Positions 1-7,558 of a stretch of DNA of 31,590 nt are shown here, piece after piece. Numbering within the stretch: position 1 is the stretch's first letter; every line of letters starts with the position of its first letter. The notes below the pieces were generated by a model. It was given only the letters and a program-made list of their open reading frames with translations. It did not search any database and was not told the DNA's origin. This DNA is from Flavobacteriaceae bacterium (GTDB lineage Bacteria > Bacteroidota > Bacteroidia > Flavobacteriales > Flavobacteriaceae), in NCBI GenBank assembly GCA_947458575.1, contig CANHBE010000002.1:1-31590 (forward strand), read 5' to 3'. The position numbers and the translations under genes were made by a program.

Positions 1-59
1 CTCGCTAGCAGTGGTGATGACAATAAAATTGCCAAAAGTAGTAAGGTAAATTTTCTCAT
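1..59 (-). CDS. N-terminal fragment of an exported protein (cut by window edge)
   Basis: An ATG at 59-57 on the minus strand opens a frame that runs off the window after 19 complete codons. The residues read MRKFTLLLLAILLSSPLLA: a basic start, a hydrophobic core and a small residue at the end. This is a textbook Sec signal peptide, so the product is exported. It begins 51 bp downstream of the leucine-rich-repeat gene on the same strand and could be co-transcribed with it. Nothing of the mature protein lies in the window, so no function can be given. Confidence 0.6.
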   Translation of the reverse strand, partial: MRKFTLLLLAILLSSPLLA

Positions 60-110
60 GATTTGGAGTTTAGAGGTTAATTATGTTTTTGGTTGTTTTG
101 ACTTTATTTT

Positions 111-962
111 CTAATCTTCATTAGCATACGCTGAGTTTCTGTCTACCACTGGCAAGTTTACCGCAAGCCCTTTTTCATTGATCATGGTCATATTTAATGT
201 ATCTAATTTTGCAAGATTGCGAGACACGAGACCGCTAAACATATTGTATGAAATATTCATTTCTTTGAGGTTATTTAGCTTTTCTAGGTCGAATGGTACT
301 TGACCTTGCATCTTATTTTCAAATAAACTAAGATTTTCAAGCGAGGACATATTTGCAACTTCTTTCCCTAATGAACCTGTCAGTTTGTTGCTATTTAGCA
401 ATAGTACTTTAAGTGATTTTAATTCATAGATGGTCGATGGAATGTTACCGGTTAATTCATTATTGAATAATGACAACGTTTTTAGGTTTTTCAAATTTCC
501 TATTTCGGCAGGAAGTTCTCCTGACAATTGATTCATGAAAATTTCAACAGAAATTAGTGCTGTAGCCTGACCAATCGATGCGGGAATCTTGCCTGATAAT
601 TTGTTAAACGCGATATTCAAATTCTTTAGCTGCTTCAAGTTCCCGATAGTCTGTGGGATTAAACCTGAGATGTCATTTCTAAATAGATTGAGATTCTGCA
701 AATAAACGAGGTTACCTAATTCGTTTGGAAGTGTTCCTACCAAATGATTATTTGAAAGATTCAATGCAATAACTTGATTATTTTGAATCTTAACACCATA
801 CCAAGTTGTAACTGGTGCGCTCAAATCCCATTTGTTTGTCCATTGACTTCCATTAGTAGCTTTATACAATTTTACTAATGCCTCTTTTTCTAAACTTGAG
901 ATGTTTGCCATCATTGATGCTGTCGCAACAAAAGACAAAAATAAGGTAGAGATGGTTTTCAT
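111..962 (-). CDS. Exported leucine-rich-repeat protein
   Basis: This encodes 283 residues from the ATG at 962. That start gives a clean signal peptide (MKTISTLFLSFVATASMMA); an upstream in-frame Met at 1022 would bury it and is less likely. The mature protein opens with a cap typical of plant-type bacterial LRR proteins (LYKATNGSQWTNKW, then WYGV). About eight repeats of roughly 24 residues follow, of the type LxxLxxLNLxxNxLxGxIPxxIGN. Such domains usually bind proteins or glycans at the surface. The C-terminus (NLPVVDRNSAYANED) shows no recognisable T9SS sorting domain and no membrane anchor, so the protein is probably periplasmic or secreted. I saw no -7 box upstream. The partner is unknown; the LRR assignment itself is secure. 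Confidence 0.85.
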   Translation of the reverse strand: MKTISTLFLSFVATASMMANISSLEKEALVKLYKATNGSQWTNKWDLSAPVTTWYGVKIQNNQVIALNLSNNHLVGTLPNELGNLVYLQNLNLFRNDISGLIPQTIGNLKQLKNLNIAFNKLSGKIPASIGQATALISVEIFMNQLSGELPAEIGNLKNLKTLSLFNNELTGNIPSTIYELKSLKVLLLNSNKLTGSLGKEVANMSSLENLSLFENKMQGQVPFDLEKLNNLKEMNISYNMFSGLVSRNLAKLDTLNMTMINEKGLAVNLPVVDRNSAYANED

Positions 963-1160
963 AATGAATGCTTTTACGTTTAATACTGGTGTAAAACTAG
1001 GCAACATATCGACAATGTGCAAATAAAATCGATGAAATGCACTTTTTTTAATTTTTTTACTATATTTTTCTTACAAATTAAAACGAGATTTTTCGGAATA
1101 TCGACGAACGACATATTTGGAAAAAAGCAAAAAACGACCTTTATCGATAATAATATTGAT

Positions 1161-1168
1161 TACATTTG
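1161..1168 (+). promoter_or_regulatory. -7 box (TACATTTG) before the DUF1761 gene
   Basis: TACATTTG matches the Bacteroidota -7 consensus TANNTTTG exactly and ends 27 bp before the ATG at 1196. The -33 region has only TTT about 18 bp upstream, so the match is one-sided. If used, the broken gene downstream would still be transcribed. Confidence 0.45.
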
Positions 1169-1195
1169 ATTAACTAACCTCTTAAACAAATCAAA

Positions 1196-1678
1196 ATGGA
1201 AATTAATTTTTTGGCAATTCTCGTTGCAGCACTGTCGACTTTGGCAGTCGGATTTATTTGGTATAATCCGAAAGTATTCGGCACAATTTGGATGAAAGAA
1301 TCTGGAATGACCGAAGATGATATGAAAGGTTCTAACATGCCAAAAATATTTGCGCTAACATTTATTTACTCCATAATGTTGGCTCTAATTATGCAAGTCT
1401 TGGTCATTCATCAATTTGGTGCAATCGGAATGGTTGTCGGTGATCCAACGATTGCAAAACCGTAATACGCCGAGTTTATGGCTGATTATGGCAATGCTTT
1501 CAGAACATTCAAGCATGGCGCTTTACACGGATTTATGACAGGATTATTTCTAATCTTACCTATTATTGGAATCAATTCACTTTATGAAAGAAGAAGCTTT
1601 CGATATACGTTGGTAACAGCCGGATATTGGGCCGTTTGTTGTACGATTATGGGCGGGATTATTTGCGGATGGCAGTAA
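1196..1678 (+). pseudogene. DUF1761 membrane protein interrupted by one in-frame stop
   Basis: The first 89 codons (MEINFLAILVAALSTLAVG...) and the 71 codons after the TAA at 1463-1465 lie in the same frame. Together they read as a normal DUF1761 protein of about 160 residues. The N-terminal half has a membrane helix followed by FIWYNPKVFG, both typical of the family. The C-terminal half has FMADYGNAFRTFKHGALHG and ends in the typical GGIICGWQ. The stop falls between AKP and YAEFMADYG, where relatives carry an ordinary residue. A TCA (Ser) to TAA change would explain it, which is my inference. There is no frameshift or other damage, so this is a very recent nonsense mutation, a base-call error, or a gene now read as two pieces (an ATG at 1478 could restart). 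The family's function is unknown. Confidence 0.8.
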
Positions 1679-1697
1679 GAATCAGGAATTCAATGTT

Positions 1698-1970
1698 TTA
1701 AATTGCGTCGATAGCCCGAGCCAATTCAACGTCTTTTTGCGTTATGGCTTGAGCGTCATGTGTGGTTAATCGTAAATTGACTTTGTTATATTTCACACTA
1801 ATATCTGGATGATGGTTCATTTTTTCGGCTAATTCTCCCACTTGATTTATAAAATCTAGAGTGCTTCTAAAGTTCTTTAAGACAAAATCTTTTTCAATTC
1901 CGTCATTTCGATATACCCAATCTTGCAGAGATTGAATTGCGATTTGCATTTCTTTATCTATCATGTTCAT
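1698..1970 (-). CDS. 4a-hydroxytetrahydrobiopterin dehydratase (pterin-4a-carbinolamine dehydratase)
   Basis: This protein of 90 residues has the size and pattern of the PCD/DCoH family. The active-site stretch EKMNHHPDISVKYNKVNLRL holds the tandem histidines and the following proline-aspartate, and THDAQAITQKDVELARAID matches the usual THD...LT..D..LA..ID tail. The enzyme dehydrates 4a-hydroxy-tetrahydropterin so that the cofactor of aromatic amino acid hydroxylases can be recycled. No hydroxylase gene is in the window. Two Met codons (residues 1 and 3) could be the start. One oddity is QAI where the family more often has GGL, which is unlikely to affect catalysis because the histidines are kept. 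Confidence 0.88.
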   Translation of the reverse strand: MNMIDKEMQIAIQSLQDWVYRNDGIEKDFVLKNFRSTLDFINQVGELAEKMNHHPDISVKYNKVNLRLTTHDAQAITQKDVELARAIDAI

Positions 1971-2060
1971 ACATTTTAATCTTGATAAAGTTAGGTTAAA
2001 TATAGGTCGGTTCGTACAAGTTTAAGTAAATTTCGCAACTTTAAAATAGCTTACTGTAAT

Positions 2061-3209
2061 TTGGCAAATTCCCATTCGCACAAGATATACCGCACTACTT
2101 CCGAGCTTCCTAGTGAATGGGAAAATCTGGCAAAACAAAACATATTCCTTTCAAAGGCATATTTGGAAGTGCTTGAAGTTTCGGCGCCTTCTAATATGCT
2201 CTGTTTATTTGTAGGTATATTTGAGCATCAACAACTGATCGGGATTGCTATAACTCAATTTCTCGATTTAAATCAGCTTCAGTCCTATGGCGAGCGTGAC
2301 CAATGCATCAAAACCAAAATTCGAAACTTTATATTCAAAAAGTTCTCGTCGCATGTATTATTCATCGGCAACAATATGCTTACAGGTCAAAATGCCTTTG
2401 TTTTTTCGAATGAAATTCCCACCGAAAAATCATTGACGCTACTACATCAATCGATTATTGCAGTCAAAAGTGAAATTGAAACTCACAGCAAGAGTATCCA
2501 CCTCACTTCAATCAAAGACTTTGACGAAAAGCAAATCAAATACTTTAACCTACCTGAATATACAAGCAATTACATTTTTTCTACGCAGCCCAACATGACA
2601 TTTGATATTCCAAAGAACTGGGATTCCGAACTTGATTATCTGGATGCACTTACAAAAAAGTACCGTGATCAATACAAGCGTGCTCGAAAGAAATTAGTGG
2701 GAATAGAAAAACGAAAAATGAAATTGGAAGAGATTCGATCAAATGAAGAGACAATTTATGAGTTATATAATCATGTGGCTCATAAGGCTCCCTTTAATAC
2801 TTTTTTTCTTGCCAAGAATCATTTTCAGGTTCTTAAAGAAAAATTGAAAGACAATTTCTTGTTTTACGGCTATTTTGAAAACGACAGACTGATAGGATTC
2901 AACACGCTTATCAAGAACGGAAAAACACTTGACACCTATTTCTTGGGTTATGACGACACTGTTCAAAAAGAAAAAATGCTGTATCTCAACATGTTATATG
3001 ACATGATCGGCTACGGTATTACAAAGAAATTTGACAAAATAATATTTGGTCGAACAGCACTTGAGATAAAAAGCTCGGTCGGTGCAAAGCCTCAAAAAAT
3101 GTATGGATTAATCGAGCATAAAAACCGCTTCATTAATTCTAAAATGTCAACTCTTTTTCCTTTCTTAGAACCTGAAATGATTTGGAAAGAACGCAATCCT
3201 TTTAAGTAG
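2061..3209 (+). CDS. GNAT/FemX-like (BioF2-type) acyltransferase
   Basis: This is a cytoplasmic protein of 382 residues with no signal peptide or membrane segment. The C-terminal half carries the pattern of the peptidogalycan-synthesis/BioF2-like acetyltransferase fold: a basic amphipathic helix (YRDQYKRARKKLVG), then LYNHVAHKAPFNTFFL, then a beta strand with FENDRLIGFNTLIKNGKTLDTYFLGYD, and a late IIFGRTALEIKSSVGAKPQKMYG. Known relatives transfer acyl or aminoacyl groups, but substrates are mostly undefined. The only reasonable start is TTG at 2061, because the next in-frame Met is residue 46 inside conserved-looking sequence. The gene stands alone, divergent from the pterin dehydratase. The superfamily is fairly sure; the substrate is unknown. 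Confidence 0.7.
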   Translation: MANSHSHKIYRTTSELPSEWENLAKQNIFLSKAYLEVLEVSAPSNMLCLFVGIFEHQQLIGIAITQFLDLNQLQSYGERDQCIKTKIRNFIFKKFSSHVLFIGNNMLTGQNAFVFSNEIPTEKSLTLLHQSIIAVKSEIETHSKSIHLTSIKDFDEKQIKYFNLPEYTSNYIFSTQPNMTFDIPKNWDSELDYLDALTKKYRDQYKRARKKLVGIEKRKMKLEEIRSNEETIYELYNHVAHKAPFNTFFLAKNHFQVLKEKLKDNFLFYGYFENDRLIGFNTLIKNGKTLDTYFLGYDDTVQKEKMLYLNMLYDMIGYGITKKFDKIIFGRTALEIKSSVGAKPQKMYGLIEHKNRFINSKMSTLFPFLEPEMIWKERNPFK

Positions 3210-3517
3210 ATATTCGATCTTACCAATTAATTTCTATTTATAAAGAAAAACCGCATGCATTTCGAATTTGAATTTTACAGTTCCAATATACTAATCTTGT
3301 CTTTTCTAGGGATTATTAAAACAATTTCGCTCCTCAATTACGGGACTTCAACAATAATATTTGGAGTTTATGCGTGAAGTAATTTGATTAAAAATAACTC
3401 TAGGGAGAGAATTGCGGACAATCGATGTATTAGCTTTGACGAAAAAGATACCACTTATTATAAGGCAAAAAATGACCATTTAAGCATAAGCTGATTGAAG
3501 TGGGATTAGATTTAGAT
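3210..3517 (+). other. 308-bp stretch without an intact gene; decayed reading frame
   Basis: There is no intact gene here. An ATG at 3255 opens 40 codons ending in TGA at 3375-3377, and the same frame then stays open for 38 more codons to a TGA at 3492. The start reads MHFEFEFYSSNILILSFLGI. This recalls the N-terminus of Bacteroidota AraC-type regulators with a membrane-embedded sensory half, which often begin M-FEF-FYSS. The rest does not match that family well. I read it as a remnant or chance frame, with low confidence. No hairpin terminator or RNA gene was seen. Confidence 0.3.
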
Positions 3518-3925
3518 TTACGGAGTACTTTTGACCCTACTAAATTTAAAATATTGGTACAGGCCAAACAGACAGAGAACAATTTCCCCGAGCGCTCCTA
3601 GAGAAAACAGAACTGCGCCCCAACCATCGATATAAAAACTAATTAAGCGCCCTGTTGCTAATCCGCCCATAAATAAAATTTGCGACAAGGTTGCGGCCTT
3701 CCAAAAGTTAGGGATTATAATGCCGACAAACCAAAACAAAGCGAAAGCGAGATACAGTCCCATGATGGCCCTAAAAACATTAGACAAATCCGGGGTCAGT
3801 ACTTGAAAATCAAGAAGTCTTGGTAGGACTGTATTTGGTGAGAGTCCATATACTAATGCTGCCCCCATCACAATCAAGCTCGATAGTAGCAAGTGAATAT
3901 TCTGTTGAATTGAGTTCTGTTGCAT
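3518..3925 (-). CDS. DUF4345 domain membrane protein
   Basis: This encodes 135 residues with four hydrophobic segments (about residues 12-30, 45-70, 76-95 and 100-125). The arrangement RAIMGLYLAFALFWFVG, then GGLATGRLISFYIDGWG, then LGEIVLC is the DUF4345 signature. The family consists of small inner-membrane proteins with no assigned reaction. The ATG at 3925 gives a normal length. A TATATTTG box on the same strand (3938-3931) lies only 5 bp before it, which would leave almost no leader. The gene is monocistronic as far as I can see; it follows the ABC-F gene on the same strand with a 173-bp gap. Confidence 0.8.
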   Translation of the reverse strand: MQQNSIQQNIHLLLSSLIVMGAALVYGLSPNTVLPRLLDFQVLTPDLSNVFRAIMGLYLAFALFWFVGIIIPNFWKAATLSQILFMGGLATGRLISFYIDGWGAVLFSLGALGEIVLCLFGLYQYFKFSRVKSTP

Positions 3926-3930
3926 GATGT

Positions 3931-3938
3931 CAAATATA
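3931..3938 (-). promoter_or_regulatory. -7 box (TATATTTG) directly before the DUF4345 gene
   Basis: On the minus strand 3938-3931 reads TATATTTG, an exact TANNTTTG. It ends 5 bp from the ATG at 3925, so a transcript from it would be leaderless or nearly so. There is no TTG at the -33 distance, so this may be chance. Confidence 0.35.
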
Positions 3939-4098
3939 CAAAAGAAGTTGATTGGAAAGCAGAAACCCTAGCCCCGATGGCAGCGGAAATCCTTTTTCTG
4001 AACGAATCGCAATTGCAGATCACAGACGGGTTTGAAAAAGATTGTAGCGAACAGCGGGAAATAGCTTCAAAAAATCTTACCACCGCTAGTTGGCTATA

Positions 4099-6006
4099 TT
4101 AGGCGTTATCGATTTCCATTTGCACTTGTTCCCATTCTTCCAAAAGCTTATCAAGTTCGGCCTTTTTCTTATTGTAAGCTACAAAAAACGAGGCGTCTTC
4201 GATGTGTTTGTCATAGTTGGAAGCTAGTGTTTTATCGTCGTTTTGGATATCAATTTCAAGTTGTTTGATATTGCTTTCCACTTTACTGAGTCGATTTTGC
4301 AGCGCTTTATTCTTTTTCTGATCTTCGTAGGACACTTTGGTCTGATTGGAATGCGCTTCTTTGATTACTACGTCTTTCTTCTCGACTTCACGCATGTTTT
4401 GAAGGTTTCGTTGTTCGAGGAAGAAATTGATATCGCCAAGGTATTCTTTGATTTTCTGGTCTTTGAATTCGTAGACAATATTAGACATGCCTTGAAGGAA
4501 ATCACGATCGTGCGAAACGAGCAGTAGCGTGCCTTCAAACTTTTGTAGCGCTGCTTTGAGGACGTTTTTGGATTTGATATCGAGGTGGTTTGTGGGTTCA
4601 TCCATTACCAAAACATTGATAGGCTGCAGCAACAATTTGCATAGCGCAAGTCGATTTCGTTCACCTCCTGACAGCACTTTTACTTTCTTTTCGACATCAT
4701 CACCTCTGAAAAGGAAAGCACCCAACATATCACGGACTTTTGAGCGATTTGTGTCGGTTGCTGCATTTTCCATAGTTTGAAGCAATGTGATTTCTCCGTC
4801 TAGATATTCCGCTTGATTTTGGGCGAAATAACCGACTTGAACATTGTGTCCTAGTTTGATTGATCCTTCGAACTTGAACTCATGCACAATTGCTTTGATG
4901 AATGTAGATTTTCCTTGACCATTCTGACCGACGAAGGCTATTTTACTGCCTCGTTCTACAAGTAGATTAATGTCTTTAAGAATGGTCTTATCACCGTATT
5001 TTTTGGTAACGTATTCCGCTTCGATTACGACTTTACCCGGAACTTTTGAAACTGGAAATGAGATATTCATGACTGAATTATCATCTTCATCTACTTCGAT
5101 ACGTTCTACTTTATCTAGTTTTTTGATGAGGGATTGTGCCATCGATGCTTTAGAGGCCTTAGCCCTAAACTTCTCGATTAGCTTTTCAGTTTCTTCAATT
5201 TTTTTCGCTTGATTTTTTTGAGTTGCTAGTTGTTTTTCGCGAATTTCGTGGCGCAATTCAAGGTATTGTGAATAAGGTTTATTGAAATCGTAGATTTTCC
5301 CCAATGAGATTTCGATGGTACGATTGGTAACATTATCTAAAAACATCTTATCATGGGAAACGATAACTACTACTCCGGAATAATTGCGAAGGAAGTTTTC
5401 CAACCAGATAATACTTTCGATATCGAGATGGTTTGTTGGCTCGTCAAGCAGTAAGACATCATTGGCCTGCAAAAGAAGTTTAGCCAATTCTATTCTCATG
5501 CGCCAACCTCCCGAGAAAGTTTCTGTGAGATTATTGAATTCTTCTCTTTTGAAACCCAATCCAAGCAAGATCTTTTCGGTATCACCAACATAATTATAAC
5601 CACCCAATAATTCAAATCGATGTGTATAATCTGAGAGGTCTTCAATTATTAGAGAATAAGTTTCGCTTTCATAATCTGTTCGAGTCACCAGTTGATGATT
5701 AATTTCTTCCAGGCGTTTCTCGACTTCCTTTATTTCTGTAAATGCTTGATAAGCTTCTTCCAAGACAGTTCGTCCCTGCTCAAAATCGATATCTTGACGC
5801 AAGAAACCGATTTTCACATCCTTCTCTGTAGCAATGCTCCCTGAATCAGGCATAAGATCACGAGCCAGAATTTTAAGCATTGTTGATTTACCGGCACCAT
5901 TCTTTCCAACCAGTCCAACCCGATCACCCGCTCCCATTCGGAAAGTAACTTCCTCGAAAAGGTAAGTTCCTCCGAAAGAAACCGACAAATTATGTATGTT
6001 GAGCAT
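4099..6006 (-). CDS. ABC-F family ATPase (Uup/EttA-like)
   Basis: This is a protein of 635 residues with two ATP-binding cassettes and no membrane segments, the ABC-F plan. Cassette 1 has Walker A GKNGAGKST (near residue 35), signature FSGGWRMR and Walker B VLLLDEPTNHLD. Cassette 2 has GQNGQGKST, signature LSGGERNR and VLVMDEPTNHLD. The linker between the cassettes is charged and helical (KKIEETEKLIEKFRAKASKA), as in ribosome-acting ABC-F proteins. The C-terminal 90 residues form a predicted coiled coil (KNKALQNRLSKVESNIKQLE onward), resembling Uup-type tails. Family members act on ribosomes in the cytosol, resolving stalled states or tuning translation. No resistance-gene context is present, so a housekeeping role is likelier than antibiotic protection. 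The subfamily is not certain. Confidence 0.93.
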   Translation of the reverse strand: MLNIHNLSVSFGGTYLFEEVTFRMGAGDRVGLVGKNGAGKSTMLKILARDLMPDSGSIATEKDVKIGFLRQDIDFEQGRTVLEEAYQAFTEIKEVEKRLEEINHQLVTRTDYESETYSLIIEDLSDYTHRFELLGGYNYVGDTEKILLGLGFKREEFNNLTETFSGGWRMRIELAKLLLQANDVLLLDEPTNHLDIESIIWLENFLRNYSGVVVIVSHDKMFLDNVTNRTIEISLGKIYDFNKPYSQYLELRHEIREKQLATQKNQAKKIEETEKLIEKFRAKASKASMAQSLIKKLDKVERIEVDEDDNSVMNISFPVSKVPGKVVIEAEYVTKKYGDKTILKDINLLVERGSKIAFVGQNGQGKSTFIKAIVHEFKFEGSIKLGHNVQVGYFAQNQAEYLDGEITLLQTMENAATDTNRSKVRDMLGAFLFRGDDVEKKVKVLSGGERNRLALCKLLLQPINVLVMDEPTNHLDIKSKNVLKAALQKFEGTLLLVSHDRDFLQGMSNIVYEFKDQKIKEYLGDINFFLEQRNLQNMREVEKKDVVIKEAHSNQTKVSYEDQKKNKALQNRLSKVESNIKQLEIDIQNDDKTLASNYDKHIEDASFFVAYNKKKAELDKLLEEWEQVQMEIDNA

Positions 6007-6048
6007 ATAAATGTGACTATTATTACATTAAGTACTTTCTCAAAAGAA

Positions 6049-6056
6049 TACCTTTG
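6049..6056 (+). promoter_or_regulatory. -7 box (TACCTTTG) for the DUF983 gene
   Basis: TACCTTTG is an exact TANNTTTG box 17 bp before the ATG at 6073. It argues that translation begins at 6073 and not at the upstream in-frame ATG at 5992, which would precede the transcript start. No good -33 box is visible. Confidence 0.5.
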
Positions 6057-6057
6057 T

Positions 6058-6065
6058 CAAAAATA
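6058..6065 (-). promoter_or_regulatory. -7 box (TATTTTTG) for the ABC-F gene
   Basis: On the minus strand 6065-6058 reads TATTTTTG, about 50 bp before the ABC-F ATG. It sits one base from the plus-strand box at 6049-6056, so the two divergent promoters would overlap. The -33 element is not clear. Confidence 0.35.
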
Positions 6066-6072
6066 TTTGCAA

Positions 6073-6453
6073 ATGTTAAAAAAAGGATCTAAACTAAATA
6101 GTATTTTAACAGGAAGTTGTCCGAGATGCCAAAATGAAAGTATGTATGTAAATAAGAATCCGTATAACATGGCTAAAGTTCTTGATATGCATGAAACTTG
6201 TTCATACTGCGGTTTAAGATATCAACTTGAACCTTCTTTTTTCTATGGTGCTATGTATGTGAGTTATGCCGTTAATGTTGCTGTGGGAATTGCGGCATTT
6301 ATTGTTTCGCATTATTTTTTAGACCTAAACTTAAAAATGTCATTTGGAGTAATTGTTGGCTCCTTACTAATACTTTATCCGCCAATACTTCGTTGGTCTC
6401 GAAACATTTATATCAACATGTTTGTGTCATATAAGGGAAAAGAAGGTAATTAG
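6073..6453 (+). CDS. DUF983 membrane protein with zinc-ribbon-like cysteines
   Basis: This encodes 126 residues from the ATG at 6073 (MLKKGSKLNSILTGSCPRC). Two cysteine pairs, GSCPRCQN and ETCSYCGL, flank a short loop and form the DUF983 metal-ribbon-like head. Two hydrophobic helices follow (AMYVSYAVNVAVGIAAFIV and MSFGVIVGSLLILYPPIL), with the ending RWSRNIYINMF typical of the family. Its role is unknown; it is probably an inner-membrane protein with the cysteine head in the cytosol. The frame extends upstream to an ATG at 5992 inside the ABC-F start, but that extension is not conserved-looking and lies before the likely promoter. The stop codon directly abuts the stop of the opposing FAD gene with no spacer. 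Confidence 0.87.
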   Translation: MLKKGSKLNSILTGSCPRCQNESMYVNKNPYNMAKVLDMHETCSYCGLRYQLEPSFFYGAMYVSYAVNVAVGIAAFIVSHYFLDLNLKMSFGVIVGSLLILYPPILRWSRNIYINMFVSYKGKEGN

Positions 6454-7497
6454 CTATATTTTTTCAAATCTTTTGATATCAATTTCAGGTAAAAGCGGCT
6501 CCTTTATTTCGATATGGTTGAAAAGCGCCAATGCCATTGACGGCCCGTTCATAACGCCTCGAGTACCTAGACCGTTTAAAACATGGATGTTTCGATATTC
6601 TTGGTGAGTTCCGACTAAAGGTCTACGATCCTTTACGGTAGGTCGAACTCCGGCAATGTGGGAGACAACTTCAAAATCACAACTCAAAACCGACTTAAGT
6701 TGCTTGATCAACTCATCCTTGCCATCTTCTGATGGCTGGTCAGATTTGTCAATAAAGTTATATGTGGAACCCACTTTAAAAAGCTGCTGCCCCAATGGCA
6801 ATATAAATATGCTCGTATTGACTATTACATTGAGATCCAAATCAGGTGCTTTTATTACTAAGAGTTCGCCCTTGGAACCAATTAGCGGCAAAGAAGAAAA
6901 AAACGGATTACGATGCATTCCAAATCCTTCTGCAAAGACTATATTTCTTGCTTCCAGGTTCTTATAATTTATCGAATCATCCTTTACCACCAACAAAGAA
7001 TGCTCAAAATCCTCTACACTAAGAAGATCACGATCCTTTAGAAAATTACGATAACATTGAACAAAAAACGCAACATCAACGTAACCTGACTCTTTAACCT
7101 CACCGAAGTCAAAAGGAGAACTAATACCAAAAAATTTTTCATAGCGAAGAACCGTCGACATGTATTGTTTAAGGCTAGGTTTGTCACTTGCTACAAACCA
7201 GTTGTTTTGCTCTTCAACAGACAAGAACCTCCGGAGAATTGGCTTTTCAAACATAAATTGCTGATCAAAACGGGCTTCGAGATTTGAAAAGAAACTCTTT
7301 AACAATTCTAATTGGCTTTCAGCTCTCCAAACAGGAGTGAACCTCTTAAGAATAACAGGATTATAGAGCCCGGCGGACACTTTGGATGCCGAGTTATTGT
7401 TATTATCAATTACAAAAATGCTTTTGTTGTGTTGCAACGCGGTTTCAGCGAAGGATAAACCTGCAATTCCAGAACCTATAATTAGGTAGTCAATCAT
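6454..7497 (-). CDS. FAD-dependent oxidoreductase (DAO family)
   Basis: This encodes 347 residues from the ATG at 7497, chosen because the Rossmann motif then begins at once (MIDYLIIGSGIAGLSFAE, a GxGxxG site for FAD). The middle contains SKVSAGLYNPVIL, and the C-terminal FAD contact region reads AGVRPTVKDRRPLVG, then NIHVLNGLGTRGVMNGP. This matches the glycine oxidase/D-amino-acid dehydrogenase (DAO) superfamily. The substrate cannot be read from the sequence. It follows gldN on the same strand, as I recall from other Flavobacteriia, but a hairpin terminator (7514-7536) lies between them, so co-expression with gldN would need read-through. An upstream ATG at 7524 lies inside that hairpin and is unlikely to be the start. 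Confidence 0.85.
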   Translation of the reverse strand: MIDYLIIGSGIAGLSFAETALQHNKSIFVIDNNNNSASKVSAGLYNPVILKRFTPVWRAESQLELLKSFFSNLEARFDQQFMFEKPILRRFLSVEEQNNWFVASDKPSLKQYMSTVLRYEKFFGISSPFDFGEVKESGYVDVAFFVQCYRNFLKDRDLLSVEDFEHSLLVVKDDSINYKNLEARNIVFAEGFGMHRNPFFSSLPLIGSKGELLVIKAPDLDLNVIVNTSIFILPLGQQLFKVGSTYNFIDKSDQPSEDGKDELIKQLKSVLSCDFEVVSHIAGVRPTVKDRRPLVGTHQEYRNIHVLNGLGTRGVMNGPSMALALFNHIEIKEPLLPEIDIKRFEKI

Positions 7498-7510
7498 CGT
7501 ATAAAAATGA

Positions 7511-7536
7511 AAAACTCCCGCCAATATGACGGGAGT
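7511..7536 (-). terminator. Intrinsic terminator after gldN
   Basis: On the minus strand ACTCCCG (7536-7530) pairs perfectly with CGGGAGT (7520-7514) around a 9-nt loop, followed by a short run of T. It lies 22 bp after the gldN stop and 17 bp before the start of the FAD gene, so it probably ends or attenuates the gldKLMN transcript. Confidence 0.7.
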
Positions 7537-7558
7537 CTAGTACTAAAGTAGAATCAAT

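Noticed and set aside
3920..4102. 60-codon plus-strand frame in the gap between DUF4345 and ABC-F genes
   Set aside because: It overlaps both neighbours' ends, lacks motifs and has an opposite-strand frame of the same kind; probably chance. The gap itself shows no hairpin or RNA gene.
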